Positions 1-11,317 of a stretch of 64,000 nucleotides of DNA are shown here, piece by piece (the stretch's first letter is position 1; each line of letters starts with the position of its first letter). The stretch is from Plotosus lineatus (Eukaryota > Chordata > Actinopteri > Siluriformes > Plotosidae). Under the pieces are notes generated by a model. The model was not told where the DNA came from and made no database searches. It worked only from the letters and a program-made list of their open reading frames with translations. A program made the translations under genes and the position numbers. The stretch is taken from contig CM045733.1 of the NCBI GenBank assembly GCA_024760905.1, positions 34,711,501 to 34,775,500 of the forward strand, in the 5' to 3' direction.

Positions 1-2815
1 AGGAGACCAGGTGGAAAGGTAGCAATGCTAGAAACTTAGGAGCGGGGTTTAAGCTGTTTTTTCATGGTGTGGATGGGAAGAGAAATGGAGTAGAAGACAT
101 CTTGAAGGAGGGGTTTGTCAGGAATGTTCTAGAAGTGAAAAGAGTATCAGACAGAGTGATGAGTCTCAAGTTAGAAATTGAAGGTGTGATGTTCAATGTT
201 GTTAGTGCTTATGCCCCACAGGCAGGATGTGAGCTAGAAGAGAAGGAGAGATTCTGGAGTGAGTTAGATGAAGTGATGCAGAGTACCCCCCCCCCCCCCC
301 CCCAGAGGTGAAAGAGTGGTCATTGGTGCAGACTTCAATGGACATGTTGGTACAGGAAACAAAGGGGACGAGGAAGTGAAGGGCAGGTTTGGTATCCAGG
401 ACAAGAATACAGAAGGACAGATGTTGGTAGATTTTGCAAAAAGGATGGAAATGGCTGTGTTAAATACTTTCTTCCAGAAGAGACAGGAGCATAGAGTTAC
501 TTATAAAAGCGGAAGTCGGAGCACACAGGTAGACTACATCCTGTGTAGGCGATCATAGGAAATCAGTGACTGCAAAATAGTAGCGGGTGAGAGTGTTGCC
601 AAATAGCATAAGATGGTGGTGTGCAGGATGTTGCTGATGGTGAGGAAGGTGAAGAAGGCAAAGGCAGAGCAGAAGAAAAAGTGGTGGAAGCTGAAAAAGG
701 AAGAGTGTTGTATTGTCTTCAAGGAGGAGGTGAAAATGGCTTTGGGTGGTCAGGAAGTGCTTCCAGATGATTGGACAACTACAGCTAATGTGATTAGGGA
801 GACAGGTAGGAGAGTACTTGGTGTGTCATCTGGAAGGAGAGGAGAGAAGGAGACTTGGTGGTGGAATGAGGAAGTGCAGGAGTGTGTACAAAGGAAGAGG
901 ATAGCTAAGAAGAAGTAGGACATAGAGAGGACTGAAGAGAGTAAACAGGAGTACAGGGAGACACAGCGTAAGGCGAAAGTAGCAGTGGCTAAGGCCAAAC
1001 AGAGGGCGTATGATGACTTGTATGCTCAGTGGGAAAGTAAAGAGGGAAAAAATTATTTATACAGGTTGGCACAGCAGAGAAATAGAGATGGGAAGGATGT
1101 GCAGCAAGTTAGAGTGATTAAGGATAGAGAGGGAAATGTACTGACTGATGACCGAAGTGTGCTGGGAAGATGGAAAAAGTACCTTGAAGAGCTGATGAAT
1201 GAGGAGAATGAGAGAAAAAAGAGTAGAAGATGTGACTGTAAGTAGGACAGGACCAGGAAGTAGCAAGGATTAGTAAAGGTGAAGTGAGGAGGGCATTGAA
1301 GAGGATGAAGAATGGAAAGGCAGTTGGTCCTGATGACATACCGGTGGAGGTATGGAAGTGTTTAGGAGAGGTAGCAGTAGATTTCCTGACAAGAACATTC
1401 AACAAGGTCTTAGAGAGTGAGAGGATACCAGAGGAATGGAGGAGAAGTGTGCTGGTGTCCATTTTTAAGAACAAGGGAGATGTGCAGAGTTGTGGCAACT
1501 CCAGAGGGATAAAGTTGATGAGCCATACGATGAAGTTATGGGAACGAATAGTGAAAGCGAGACTAAGGGCATCAGTCAGCATCTGTGAACAACAGTTTGG
1601 TTTCATGGCAAGAAAGAGCACCACAGATGCAGTGTTTGCTTTGAGGATGTTAATAGAGAAATACAGAGAAGGTCAGAAGGAGCTGCATTGTGCCTTTATG
1701 GATCTGGAGAAAGCATATGACAGGGTGCCGAGAGAAGAACTGTGGCATTGCATGAGGAAGTCTGGAGTGGCAGAAAAGTATGTTAGAGTGGTGCAGGACA
1801 TGTATGAGAGACGTAAGACAGTGCTGAGGTGTGCTGTCGGTGTGACAGAAGAGTTCAAGGTGGAGGTAGGACTGCATCAAGGGTCAGTGGTGAGGTGTGC
1901 TGTCGGCATTACCGACGAATTCAAGGTGGAGGTGGGACTGCATCAAGTATCAGCTCTGAGCCCCTTCTTGTTTGCTATGGTGATGGACAGGCTGACAGAC
2001 GAGGTTAGACAAGATTCCCCATGGACTATGATGTTTGCAGATGACATTGTGATCTGGGAGCAGAGAACAAGTGCAGTAAAATCTCGAGAGGTGGAGGTAT
2101 GCCCTGGAAAGGAGAGGAATGAAGGTTAGCCTCAGTAAGACAGAATACATGTGTATGAATGACAGGGACGCAACAGGAACGGTGAGGTTACAGGGAGCAG
2201 AGATAAGGAAGGTCGAGGATTTTAAGTACTTAGGCTCAACAATCCAGCGCAATCGAGATGTGGAAAAGAGGTGAAGAAGCGTGTCCAGGCTGGTGGGAAT
2301 TGTTGGAGAAAAGTGTCCAGTGTGATGTGTGATAGGAAGGTATCGGCAAGAATGAAAGGAAAAGTGTACAAGACGGTGTTGAAGCCAGCGATGTTGTATC
2401 GTTTAGAAACAGTGGCCCTGGGGAAAAGACAGGAGGCAGAGCTGGAGGTAGCAGAGATGAAAATATTGAGCTTCTCTTTGGGAGTAACGAGGACGGATAG
2501 GATCAAGAATGAGTACATCAGAGTGACAGCACATGTAAGAGATTTTGGAGACAACATCAGAGAGGCTAGATTGAGATAGTTTGGACATGTACAGAGGAGG
2601 GATAGTGAGTATATTGGTAATAGGATGCTGAGGTTGGAACTACCAGGCAGAAGGCCTAGAGGAAGACCAAAGAGACGATTCATGGACGTGGTGAAGGAGT
2701 ACATGAAGGCAGTTGGTGTAAGAGAAGATACAGAGGATAGGGTGAGATGGAGGCAGATGATTCGCTGTGGTGACCCCTGAAGGGAACAGCCGAAAGGAAA
2801 ATAAGAAGATATATA
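1..2815 (+). mobile_element. RTE-clade LINE copy A (5' end outside window), inactive
   Basis: The pieces read in order as an RTE-type non-LTR retrotransposon. An apurinic-type endonuclease has an ADFNGHVG motif near 330-355. The linker contains WWWNEEVQECVQRKR. The reverse transcriptase has [11 protein letters not shown] near 1700-1730 and MMFADDIVI near 2030-2056. The C-terminal part ends at the GACCCCTGAAGGG 3' signature near 2770. The reading frame is destroyed by an 18-C run (286-303, against 5 C in copy B), TAG stops near 556, 916 and 1243, and frameshifts. A 66-bp tandem duplication lies inside the RT palm (1826-1957). RTE membership is from motif recognition; the subfamily (BovB or Expander-like) is not settled. 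Confidence 0.85.
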
Positions 2816-2826
2816 TATATGTGTAA

Positions 2827-2828
<2 letters not shown>

Positions 2829-2895
<67 letters not shown>
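2829..2895. repeat. (TA)n microsatellite after RTE copy A
   Basis: Pure TA array joined to the RTE 3' end by AAGATATATATATATGTG. RTE elements characteristically end in short simple repeats, so the array may have grown from the element's tail. The same arrangement follows RTE copy B. Confidence 0.95.
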
Positions 2896-2900
<5 letters not shown>

Positions 2901-3095
2901 ACTGAACTTGGAAGAAGGAGGGGCACGTTCAGTCTGTCGTTTGTAAACAATGGACGCAGTGTCATTACATCATTGCATCATTATATGAGCATACCACGTC
3001 GGTACGTCTAAACTCAAAATTTGCCTTTTTAAAAAAAAACAAAAAACGTAAAATCGAAAAAACAAAACGGATGAACGTAAGTCAGGGAGCGTCTG
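2896..3095 (+). repeat. Short dispersed repeat R1, copy 1
   Basis: About 200 bp beginning AACTGAACTTGGAAGAAGG and containing AACAATGGACGCAGTGTC. It is nearly identical at 9182-9378, and a diverged inverted copy lies at 11394-11514. All three copies abut a (TA)n array at the same end, so the repeat and the array probably form one unit. No coding potential and no recognised family. Confidence 0.7.
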
Positions 3096-3097
3096 TA

Positions 3098-3578
3098 CAG
3101 GTATCCCCCACTACTTTGCACTTCAATTCATGCGTCTTCAGTACATCGGGCTTTTTTTTTTTAAATATTCATCAAATTAAAAAAATAAGGAAATTAAATA
3201 AGAATAGGGGAGAAAGTTAAGGAAAATACCACAGAAACAAGGCCAATTATGCAAAAAACCCCAAAAGAAACACAAAACAAAAAACAACCCAAAATCTTTC
3301 ATCAAAACTATTTACATTGTTGTAAGATGCGCATATGAGTCTGTATGTGTGTGTGTGTGTGTGTATTTATATTTTATTAATATCTTCTGCTTTATTTTTT
3401 AACGTTTAATTGTTATCATAAGCATTTATAGCATTGAATATGTATTTATTGATATTATATACATATGTACGTATATGTCAGTCAGGGGGGTGGGGTGGGG
3501 GGTGATCCTACTTCGCGGATTTCGATGGGCACGTGGGGATCTCAGTTCCAATTAACCGCGGAAAGTGAGGGATCCCTG
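3098..3578. mobile_element. TA-flanked MITE (Tigger/pogo-like), complete
   Basis: A 481-bp non-coding element flanked by TA on both sides (3096-3097 and 3579-3580). The terminal inverted repeats are CAGGTATCCCCCACT and, reverse-complemented from the right end, CAGGGATCCCTCACT, matching at 13 of 15 positions. TA target duplication and CAGG-type ends fit a non-autonomous Tc1/mariner-superfamily element, perhaps Tigger-like. A truncated relative at 5982-6292 and a 75-bp left end at 9381-9455 support it being a repeat family. Confidence 0.6.
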
Positions 3579-3584
3579 TATATG

Positions 3585-3585
<1 letters not shown>

Positions 3586-3618
<33 letters not shown>

Positions 3619-3654
3619 TGTATGGGTGTGTTTTTATGTATTTTAGTATTGACT

Positions 3655-3703
<49 letters not shown>
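3586..3703. repeat. (TATG)n and (GT)n microsatellites
   Basis: A tetranucleotide TATG run (about 3586-3624) and a GT run (about 3657-3703). The GT run lies just upstream of a candidate splice acceptor and would form part of its pyrimidine-poor upstream tract. Confidence 0.9.
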
Positions 3704-3707
<4 letters not shown>

Positions 3708-3724
3708 TCTCACATACTGAATAG

Positions 3725-3778
3725 GTTAAGGATGAGGATGATGACACTGATGCAACTTCAGAAAGTACCACTGGTGTT
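3725..3778 (+). CDS. Candidate internal exon of an unrecognised host gene
   Basis: A 54-nt block preceded by AG (ACTGAATAG) and followed by a strong donor (GTAAGT). It reads open as 18 codons, VKDEDDDTDATSESTTGV, an acidic and Ser/Thr-rich stretch. It would join in phase 0 to the block at 4109-4225. Only the splice signals, the open frame and the join support it. The protein is not recognised. Confidence 0.35.
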
Positions 3779-3859
3779 GTAAGTTCCCACCTGCATTGGT
3801 TCATGTTTCCATTGCATGCTTAATTATTTTCTCTGTTTTGCTCACTAGCTCTCATAGAT

Positions 3860-3861
<2 letters not shown>

Positions 3862-3932
<71 letters not shown>
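3862..3932. repeat. (CA)n microsatellite
   Basis: About 35 uninterrupted CA units, lying in the presumed intron between the two candidate exons. Confidence 0.95.
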
Positions 3933-3933
<1 letters not shown>

Positions 3934-4108
3934 TTCTGTGAAATGAGAAGCATTATAGGAAAATGATGTTTTTTCAGTATGCTATGTCAGGAGCAATTTT
4001 TCATATTCACATATAAAAGTACATATTCTTCAATAGGCTTCTTTGAAAAATCCCAGTACTGTATATTTATTTAAGCTTTCCTCCTAATGCTAAGTTCAAC
4101 TATTGCAG

Positions 4109-4225
4109 GTGTACCTCCCCAAGGTTCTGTATCCGAATGATGCCTCCACATCTCCTGCGGGGCTCAGCCACCACCATTCCTATGGCACTACAGACACAAA
4201 CCCAGCGGTTGTGAGCACACAGTGA
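4109..4225 (+). CDS. Candidate terminal coding exon of an unrecognised host gene
   Basis: An acceptor with a branch-like CTAAG and a pyrimidine-containing tract ends in TATTGCAG at 4108. The following 38 codons start VYLPKVLYPNDAST and end NPAVVSTQ before TGA (4223-4225). An AATAAA signal lies at 4626-4631, giving a plausible 3' UTR of about 400 bp. The segment resembles no transposon seen elsewhere in the window. It may be the cytoplasmic tail of a membrane protein, but that is a guess from the YLPK and Ser/Thr-rich composition. No gene name can be given. Confidence 0.4.
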   Translation: MYLPKVLYPNDASTSPAGLSHHHSYGTTDTNPAVVSTQ

Positions 4226-4650
4226 GACTAGGACACCCAGCTTCGCCATCAGTTAGCAGACTAAAGTAGTCTTAATGTTCACACCTTTCTGCACTTAATC
4301 TACTGTACAAGGAAAGCTGTATGGTATCAGTAGAGAAATTGAGATGACTGGGTGTGATGGTTTACAGAATATACTAAACAGAAACCTGAAAAAAAGCACA
4401 GTGTTAAAATTTTGATGAGCATGACGTCACAAAAAATGTTTCCAGATGTTGGGTGGTGTTTGTATTTAAGAAAACACAAAAGCAAGTCAATTATGGTTCA
4501 GTTACTGAAGGATGAGAGCAGTTGTGTAAACAAATAGTGTGTGTTGCTACTCCAGAGTTGTGCCATAATGAATTAATGTCACTGTGTATTGCGGAAATAC
4601 TTAAATTTCATTTGATGAAGTTGTAAATAAATATAGATTTGTTTGTTTTT
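4226..4650 (+). other. Putative 3' UTR with AATAAA signal
   Basis: Unique-looking A/T-rich sequence after the candidate stop, containing AATAAA at 4626-4631. It depends entirely on the candidate exon call upstream. Confidence 0.35.
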
Positions 4651-5980
4651 CATACTGTGATACCCCAGTCACTGATCACATGACAGCAAAACAGACTGGG
4701 ATAGGACTGTGTAATCACAGATATAATACATCATTGGGTGGGGGGTCAGTAACAAAGCCTTTTCAACAACGACCTTAAACCTTCCTCATCAAGCATGGTT
4801 TACTCCGTGTTCAACTGAAGGGCGTAACCTAAATGTTGCACAAATTTCTTGGAGCTTTCACCAATGAAATGAAGCCAATGAATCATGGCTGTTTGTCTGT
4901 GGGATAAAAGCTACTTTATCGAAACCAGTCTTCCGTAGGCTCAACAGCTGTGTTAGAAATAACTGCTTATATTTTCTGTCCCATGTAATGAATGAGGATA
5001 GAATTTTTTTGGGGGGGCTGTGTTATGTTCATAAATGGATCAGAATGTTTTGAATGAATATCAAAAGGTATTGTTTGAAAATATGTCTAGAACATGCTTT
5101 TGCTTTTGAAATGGTTCACTGTTCAACGTTGATGCTTCTGATGTTTTAAAAAGTGATTTCTGAAAAATACACAAGTTTCGTACACTGCGTGTATGTGTGT
5201 GCTTTTATAGAACCTATAACACCATTTTGTAGAATTTTAACTGCTTAAAGTGCTGATTTAAAATACACTGTAGATGGCACTATTACACTGTGTACTGTAC
5301 CTGTTACAGATAACAATTTTCAAAAGGAATCATTTAGAATCCTTTAGTAGATGGGCAAGTTGTTCAAGGTGTACCCCGCCCACCTCTTGCCCAAAATCAG
5401 CTGCGATTGACTCCACTTTGATCGTATCATCCTGATGGATAAATGATATACATGCAGGATTGATGGATGGATTGAGGTTTGTGGGATTTTTTTGAAGCAC
5501 AAACTAAAGTGAATTATCTAATTATGCAGGAACAAACAGTACTATCCACACCATAACAAACAGAAAAAGCCTCAATAAAATCTTCTAGAACATTAGATGC
5601 ACTGACTATAAAAAGACTGGGTCTGTTTCAGAAGGGGTGTTTTACTTTTTACCAAAAACATGTTTGATGTTAGAGTCTGGTATCTTTTCTCTACAGCTGG
5701 ATCATCGATTTTAACATTCTTATTGATACACATGTAAGCTGGCAAATCATGACAAGCCTTTATGACAATGAACATTGCCTTTTTTATATACAATTTAATA
5801 CATTTTAAAGATTTCTCTCCACATGTCCACAGAATCATAAATGCTGTATATCGGTCCATATATCTAATAATATAAGTTTCAGAACTTTTAAGAGGGTTAC
5901 TAGGGCAATAATCTGAAGATGAACTTGAGTATATAACACAAATATACTGTATCTAACATTTAAATAAGTCTGACAGAGAT
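4651..5980. other. No gene or repeat recognised
   Basis: A/T-rich single-copy-like sequence. A short stretch near 5360-5450 (CCCGCCCACC...GATTGACTCC) resembles a decayed SINE tail but is too degraded to name. No exon with convincing splice signals was seen. Confidence 0.5.
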
Positions 5981-5981
5981 A

Positions 5982-6292
5982 CAGTGATCCCTACTTCGAG
6001 CTTCAGTTTCTGTGGCTTCAGTGTATCACCAGATTTTCAAAAATATTCATCAAAATATTAAAAAAATAAAGAAGTTAAGGAAAAATAGGGAAAAAGTTAA
6101 GGAAAATGCCACAAAATTAGGTCAATTATGCAAAAAACCCCACCCCAAACAAACAAAAACAAACAAAACACAACCCAACAAAATTACTTGCATTTTTATG
6201 TGAGGTGTGCATCTCTGTGTGTGCATTTATATTTTATTTACATCTTATGCATTATTTTGAATGTTTAATTGTTATTATAAGCATTTAAAGCG
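5982..6292 (+). mobile_element. Left part of the TA-flanked MITE, interrupted by RTE copy B
   Basis: It begins CAGTGATCCCTACTTCG after TA and aligns along its length with 3098-3440 (shared ATTCATCAAA, AAAGTTAAGGAAAAT, AATTATGCAAAAAACCCC and GTTTAATTGTTAT blocks). It stops where RTE copy B starts, and its right half is not found after the RTE. The RTE probably inserted here, followed by loss or rearrangement of the right half. Confidence 0.6.
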
Positions 6293-9080
6293 TTATGACA
6301 GGAAAAGCTGGAGATCTGGCTGACATGATGCAGAGGAAGAAGGCGGACATACTGTGTGTTCAGGAGACCAGGTGGAAAGGTAGCAGTGCTAGAAACTTAG
6401 GAACAGGGTTTAAGCTGTTTTATCATGGTGTGAATGGGAAGAGACATGGAGTAGGAGTCATCTTGAAGGAGGGGTTTGTCAGGAATGTTCTAGAAGTGAA
6501 AAGAGTGTCAGACAGAGTGAGGAGTCTCAAGTTAGAAATTGAAGGCTTGATGTTCAATGTTGTTAGTGCTTCTGCCCTACAGGCAGGATGTGAGCTAGAA
6601 GAGAAGGAGAGATTCTGGAGTGAGTTAGATGAAGTGATGCAGAGTACCCCCAGAGGTGAAAGAGTGGTCATTGGTGCAGACTTCAATGGACATGTTGGTA
6701 CAGGAAATAGAGGGGACGAGGAATTGATGGGTAGGTTTGGTATCCAGGACAAGAATGCAGAAGGACAGATGTTGGTAGATTTTGCAAAAAGGATGGAAAT
6801 GGCTGTGGTAAATACTTTCTTCCAGAAGAGACAGGAGCATAGGGTTACTTATAAAAGCGGAAGTCGGAGCACACAGGAAGACTACATCCTGTGTAGGCGA
6901 TGTAATTTGAAGACAATCAGTGACTGCAAAGTAGTAGCGGGTGAGAGTGTTGCCAAACAGCATAAGATGGTGGTGTGCAGGATGGTGCTGATGGTGAGGA
7001 AGGTGAAGAAGGCAAAGGCAGAGCAGGAGACAAAGTGGTGGAAGCTGAAAAAGGAAGAGTGTCATATTGTCTTCAAGGAGGAGTTGAAAATGGCTTTTGG
7101 TGGTCAGGAAGTGCTTCCAGATGACTGGACAACTACAGCTAATGTGATTGGGGAGACAGGTAGGAGAATACTTGGTGTGTCCTCTGGAAGGAGAGGCAAT
7201 AAGGAGACTTGGTGGTGGAATGAGGAAGTGCAGGAATGTGTACAAAGGAAGAGGTTAGCTAAGAAGAAGTGGAACATTGAGAGGACCAAAGAGAGTAAAC
7301 AGGAGTACAGGGAGACACAGCTTAAGGTGAAGGTAGCTGTGTCAAAGGCCAAACAGAGAGCATATGATGAATTGGATGCTAGTTTGGACAATAAGAAGGG
7401 AGAAAATGATTTATACAGATTGGCACAGCAGAGAAATAGAGATGGAAAGGACGTGCAGCAAGTTAGAGTGATTAAGGACAAAGAGGGAAATGTATTGACT
7501 GATGACAGAAGTGTGCTGGGAAGATGGAAAGAGAACTTTGAATAGCTAATGAATAAGGAAAATGAGAGAGAAAAAAAGAGTAGAAGATGTGACCGTTGAG
7601 GACCAGGAAGTAGCAAAGATTAGTAAAGGTGAAGTGAGGAGGGCCTTGAAGAGGATGAAGAGTGGAAAGGCAGTTGGTCCTGATGACATGCCGGTGAAGA
7701 TATGGAAGTGTTTAGGAGAGGTAGCAGTAGATTTCCTGACAAGAACATTCAACAAGGTCTTAGAGAGTGAGAGGATGCCAGAGGAATGGAGGAGAAGTGT
7801 GCTGGTGTCCATTTTTAAGAACAAGGGAGACGCACAAAGTTATGGCAATTACAGAGGGATAAAGTTGATGAGCTATACGATGAAGTTATGGTAAAGAATA
7901 GTGGAAGCGAGACTAAGGGCAGAGGTCAGCATCTGTGAACAACAGTTTGGTTTCATGCCAAGAAAGAGAACCACAGATGCAGTGTTTTCTTTGAGGATGT
8001 TAATAGAGAAGTACAGAGAAGGTCAGAGGGAACTGCACTGTGCCTTTGTGGATCTGGAAAAAGCATATGACAGGGTGCCAAGAGAAGAACTGTGGTATTG
8101 CCTGAGGAAGTCTGGAGTGGCAGAGAAGTATGTTAGAGTGGTGCAGGACATGTATGAGAGTTGAAAGACAGTGGTGAGGTGTGCTGTCGGTGTGACAGAA
8201 GAATTCAAGGTGGAGGTGGGACTGCATCAAGGGTCAGCTCAGCCCCTTCTTGCTTCCTATGGTGATGGACAGGCTGACAGACGAGGTTAGACAAGATTCC
8301 CCATGGACTATGATGTTTGCAGATGACATTGTGATCTGTAGTGAGAGCAGAGAACAAGTGGAGGAAAATCTAGAGAGGTGGAGGTATGCCCTGGAAAAGA
8401 GAGGAATGAAGGTTAGGCTCAGTCAAACAGAATACATGTGTATGAATGACAAGGACCCAACAGGAACGGAGAGGTTACAAGGAGCAGAGATAAGGAAGGT
8501 GGAGGATTTTAAGCACTTGGGCTTAACAGTCCAGAGCAATTTAAAGTGTGGAAAAGAGGTGAAGAAGCGTGTGCAGGCTGGTTGGAGAAAAGTGTCCGGT
8601 GTGATGTGTGATAGGAAGGTATAGGCAAGAATGAAAGGAAAATTGTACAAGACAGTGTTGAGGCCAGCGATGTTGTGTCGTTTAGAAACAGTGGCCCTGG
8701 GGAAAAGACAGGAGGCAGAGTTGGAGGTAGCAGAGATGAAAATGTTGAGGTTCTCTTTGGGAGTAATGGGGATGGATAGGATCAAGAATGAGTACATCAG
8801 AGGGACAGCACATGTAAGGCATTTTGAAGACAAAGTCAGAGAGGCTAGATTGAGATGGTTTGGACATGTACAGAGGAGGGATAGTGAGTATATTGGCAGT
8901 AGGATGCTGAGGTTGGAACTACCAGGCAGAAGGCCTAGAGGAAGACCAAAGAGACGATTCATGGACGTGGTGAAGGAGTACATGAAGGCAGTTGGTGTAA
9001 GAGAAGATACAGAGGATAGGGTGAGATGGAGGCAGATGATTCGCTGAAGGGAACAGCCGAAAGGAAAATAAGAAGATATA
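6293..9080 (+). mobile_element. RTE-clade LINE copy B, 5'-truncated, inactive
   Basis: The longest RTE copy in the window. An open stretch at 6295-7545 encodes the endonuclease (ADILCVQETRWKG, then GADFNGHVG) and the linker up to a TAG stop at 7543. The RT follows in broken pieces: GKAVGPDDMP near 7672, [12 protein letters not shown] near 8045, and MMFADDIVICSES near 8310-8345. The C-terminal domain contains WFGHVQRRDSEYIGSRMLRLELPGRRPRG, interrupted by a stop at 8622. The 5' UTR and first codons are missing, as usual for incomplete target-primed reverse transcription. Twelve bases are deleted from the 3' signature near 9046 compared with copy A. Confidence 0.88.
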
Positions 9081-9091
9081 TATATATGTAA

Positions 9092-9092
<1 letters not shown>

Positions 9093-9180
<88 letters not shown>
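9093..9180. repeat. (TA)n microsatellite after RTE copy B
   Basis: Long TA array at the same position relative to the RTE end as the array at 2829. Confidence 0.95.
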
Positions 9181-9181
<1 letters not shown>

Positions 9182-9183
<2 letters not shown>

Positions 9184-9378
9184 ACTGAACTTGGAAGAAG
9201 GAGGGGCACGTTCAGTCTGTCATTTGTAAACAATGGACGCAGTGTCATTACATCATTGCATCATTATATGAGCATACCACGTCGGTACGTCTAAACTCAA
9301 AATTTGCCTTTTTAAAAAAAAACAAAAAACGTAAAATCGAAAAAACAAAACGGATGAACGTAAGTCAGGGAGCGTCTG
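9182..9378 (+). repeat. Short dispersed repeat R1, copy 2
   Basis: Almost identical to 2896-3095 (one substitution seen, GTCGTTTG to GTCATTTG, plus length noise). It continues into the left end of the MITE (9381-9455), exactly as at the first locus. Confidence 0.75.
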
Positions 9379-9380
9379 TA

Positions 9381-9455
9381 CAGGTATCCCCCACTACTTT
9401 GCACTTCAATTCATGCGTCTTCAGTACATCGGGCTTTTTTTTTAAAATATTCATA
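9381..9455 (+). mobile_element. Left-end fragment of the TA-flanked MITE
   Basis: Seventy-five bases matching 3098-3172 almost perfectly. The sequence then changes to unrelated DNA at TTCATACCACTG, which marks the end of the duplicated block. Confidence 0.65.
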
Positions 9456-9539
9456 CCACTGAATTGAATAGTCCTCTCATGTGAACTATACAGAAAAATT
9501 GACTTTCGCTTTGGTATATAACTGTAAATTAGCAAAAGA

Positions 9540-9920
9540 TTCTGACCCAGTCATGATGAGAGTGCCACATGTCCCCACAAAATAATGTTCTGTTGATGCA
9601 TTTTACATTGTGACTCATCACACTCTTCTGGTAAGGCTTTTACTAGATTGTATGTGTGTGGGATTTGTGATTCAGCTACAAGAACATTCGTGAGCTCTGA
9701 TACTGACACTGAATGAGAAGCTCTGCGGTGAAATTGGTGTTTCAGTTGATCCCAAAGGAGTTTTGTAGGGTCGAGGTCAAGACTATGCAGGACACTTGAG
9801 TTCTTTCACTCTAAACTTGGCAAACCATGTCTTCATGGAGCTTCCTTTGTGTACAGGGGCATTATCATGCTAGAACTGGTATGGGCCTCTTAGTGCCGGT
9901 GAACATTTTCCCTTCTTCAA
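9540..9920 (-). pseudogene. Degenerate Tc1/mariner-like transposase fragment
   Basis: On the minus strand the sequence reads APVHKGSSMKTWFAKF followed by a decayed stretch equivalent to the SPDLNPIEHLWD block of the Tc1 DDE domain (now PA*S*PRPYKTPLGS). The order of these blocks is typical of the catalytic half of Tc1-like transposases. Several stops and frameshifts make it non-functional. No inverted repeats were found around it. Confidence 0.5.
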
Positions 9921-10430
9921 ACATCATGGTAACCGTTGAGGAAAAACCAAATATGGCTGTAAGATCAGGTGTGCGCATACCTTTAGCCCTGTACTGTATG
10001 AAGTGCTTATTATAATTTTTGGGTGTATGACTGCATGAGGTGTAAGACAAAACATAGCATTGTTCAGAGAATCATTACTGAGATTTGAAATTGGAAAGGA
10101 AGGTTAATGTGCTATATATTCTCACCGTCCATTGAATCAGGAACATGCATAAATCCATGCATTCATGCAATTATTTATGAAAAAATTATGTCGAGTTGTG
10201 CATTCTGATAAATGTCAAGAGTTCCAGTTAAAATTGGGGTTCTCGTTGAAATGTATGGTGTTGGAGAGACGGCTCCCACTGATTGATGAACCTTTAGCAA
10301 ATCAATAGCAGTGTTCCTCAGTCTTTTGTCCTGGTCGTGAAACAGTGGACAAGCTTTTTCCCCTCGGAAAGTTTAGGAGTTAAAAAAAAAAAATAGGAGC
10401 TTGACAATATCAGTCTATACTTCACTTGTT
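9921..10430. other. No gene recognised
   Basis: A/T-rich sequence without convincing exons or identifiable repeats. Confidence 0.4.
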
Positions 10431-10431
10431 T

Positions 10432-10509
10432 TGAAGTCTTGAAAAGGACTATGACCATGTCCCCTGTGGGATTCTAATGGGGATTCTGCAGAAGTATAAG
10501 GTATCTGGT

Positions 10510-10592
<83 letters not shown>

Positions 10593-11070
10593 TGTGAGCT
10601 GGGTCCACATACTCTGCACTAAGTTAAACTAATTTCTAGTGTGTATACAATTCCACCAGGGCTGCCCCTTGTCACCACTCTGGTTTGTGGTATTCATAGA
10701 CAGGATCTCAGGGAGTAGTCATGGAGCGGATGATGCCCATTTTGCGAACTTCAGGTATCTACTTTACATATGATGTTGTTTTGTTGGCTTCTTCACACTG
10801 TGACCTTCAGCATGCACCGGAGCAGTTCACAGCTGAGTGTAAGGCAATCAGGATGAGAGGCCGCTCCCCCAACTCTGATGCCATTGTTCCCTTCAATAGG
10901 GGATGTACCTTTACCTCAAGGAGGAGTTCAAGTATCTCGGGATCTTATTTATGCATGATGGTAGAATGGTGCAGGAGATGATCATTCAGATTGGTGCTCA
11001 TCAGTAGCAATGATAGCACTGCATCATTAAGATGAAGTGTGAACTGAACAGAAAAGCAAATTTCACTGCC
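10432..11070 (+). pseudogene. Old Rex3-like RTE fragment with an internal TA microsatellite
   Basis: Translated pieces follow the RT order of the complete Rex3-like copies at 13735 and 20176: YDHVPCGIL, QGCPLSPLWFVVFIDRIS, then EEFKYLGILFMHDGR. It is heavily mutated. A TA array (10513-10591) has expanded between RT motifs. A C-terminal remnant of the same protein, PTGRTVQGRSRTRWRD, appears at 11318-11385 after an intervening repeat, so one old element probably spans 10432-11390. Confidence 0.65.
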
Positions 11071-11159
11071 AGTAGTGATGTTTCATTGTTACTTGTATAT
11101 GAGAATAAAACTTGAAACTTTAAACATTAAGTTATATAATGTCAGCTTATAGCATATGT

Positions 11160-11280
11160 GTTGGTAGGTAGGTAGCTGTTGGGTTTTTTACACCTGAACC
11201 TAGTGGCTTCTCAGGCCGGTGCTTATTCCCGGTTTCCATGTATAATATGTAGTATAGTTATACACCATACTACACAACAA
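11160..11280. repeat. SINE-like fragment (same family as 35130-35440)
   Basis: GGTAGGTAGCTGTTGGG and the following GTGGCTTCTCAGGCC...CCGGTTTCC segment match the left part of the repeat at 35130-35440. It appears to interrupt the old Rex3-like fragment. Confidence 0.5.
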
Positions 11281-11317
11281 TCATATTGTGATGCCTCCTG
11301 CTTTCCTGTCTTTAGGT

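Noticed and set aside
6012..6203. Lys-rich open frame as a small protein
   Set aside because: It lies in the MITE and the homologous region at 3130-3300 is not open in the same way; it reflects A-rich composition.
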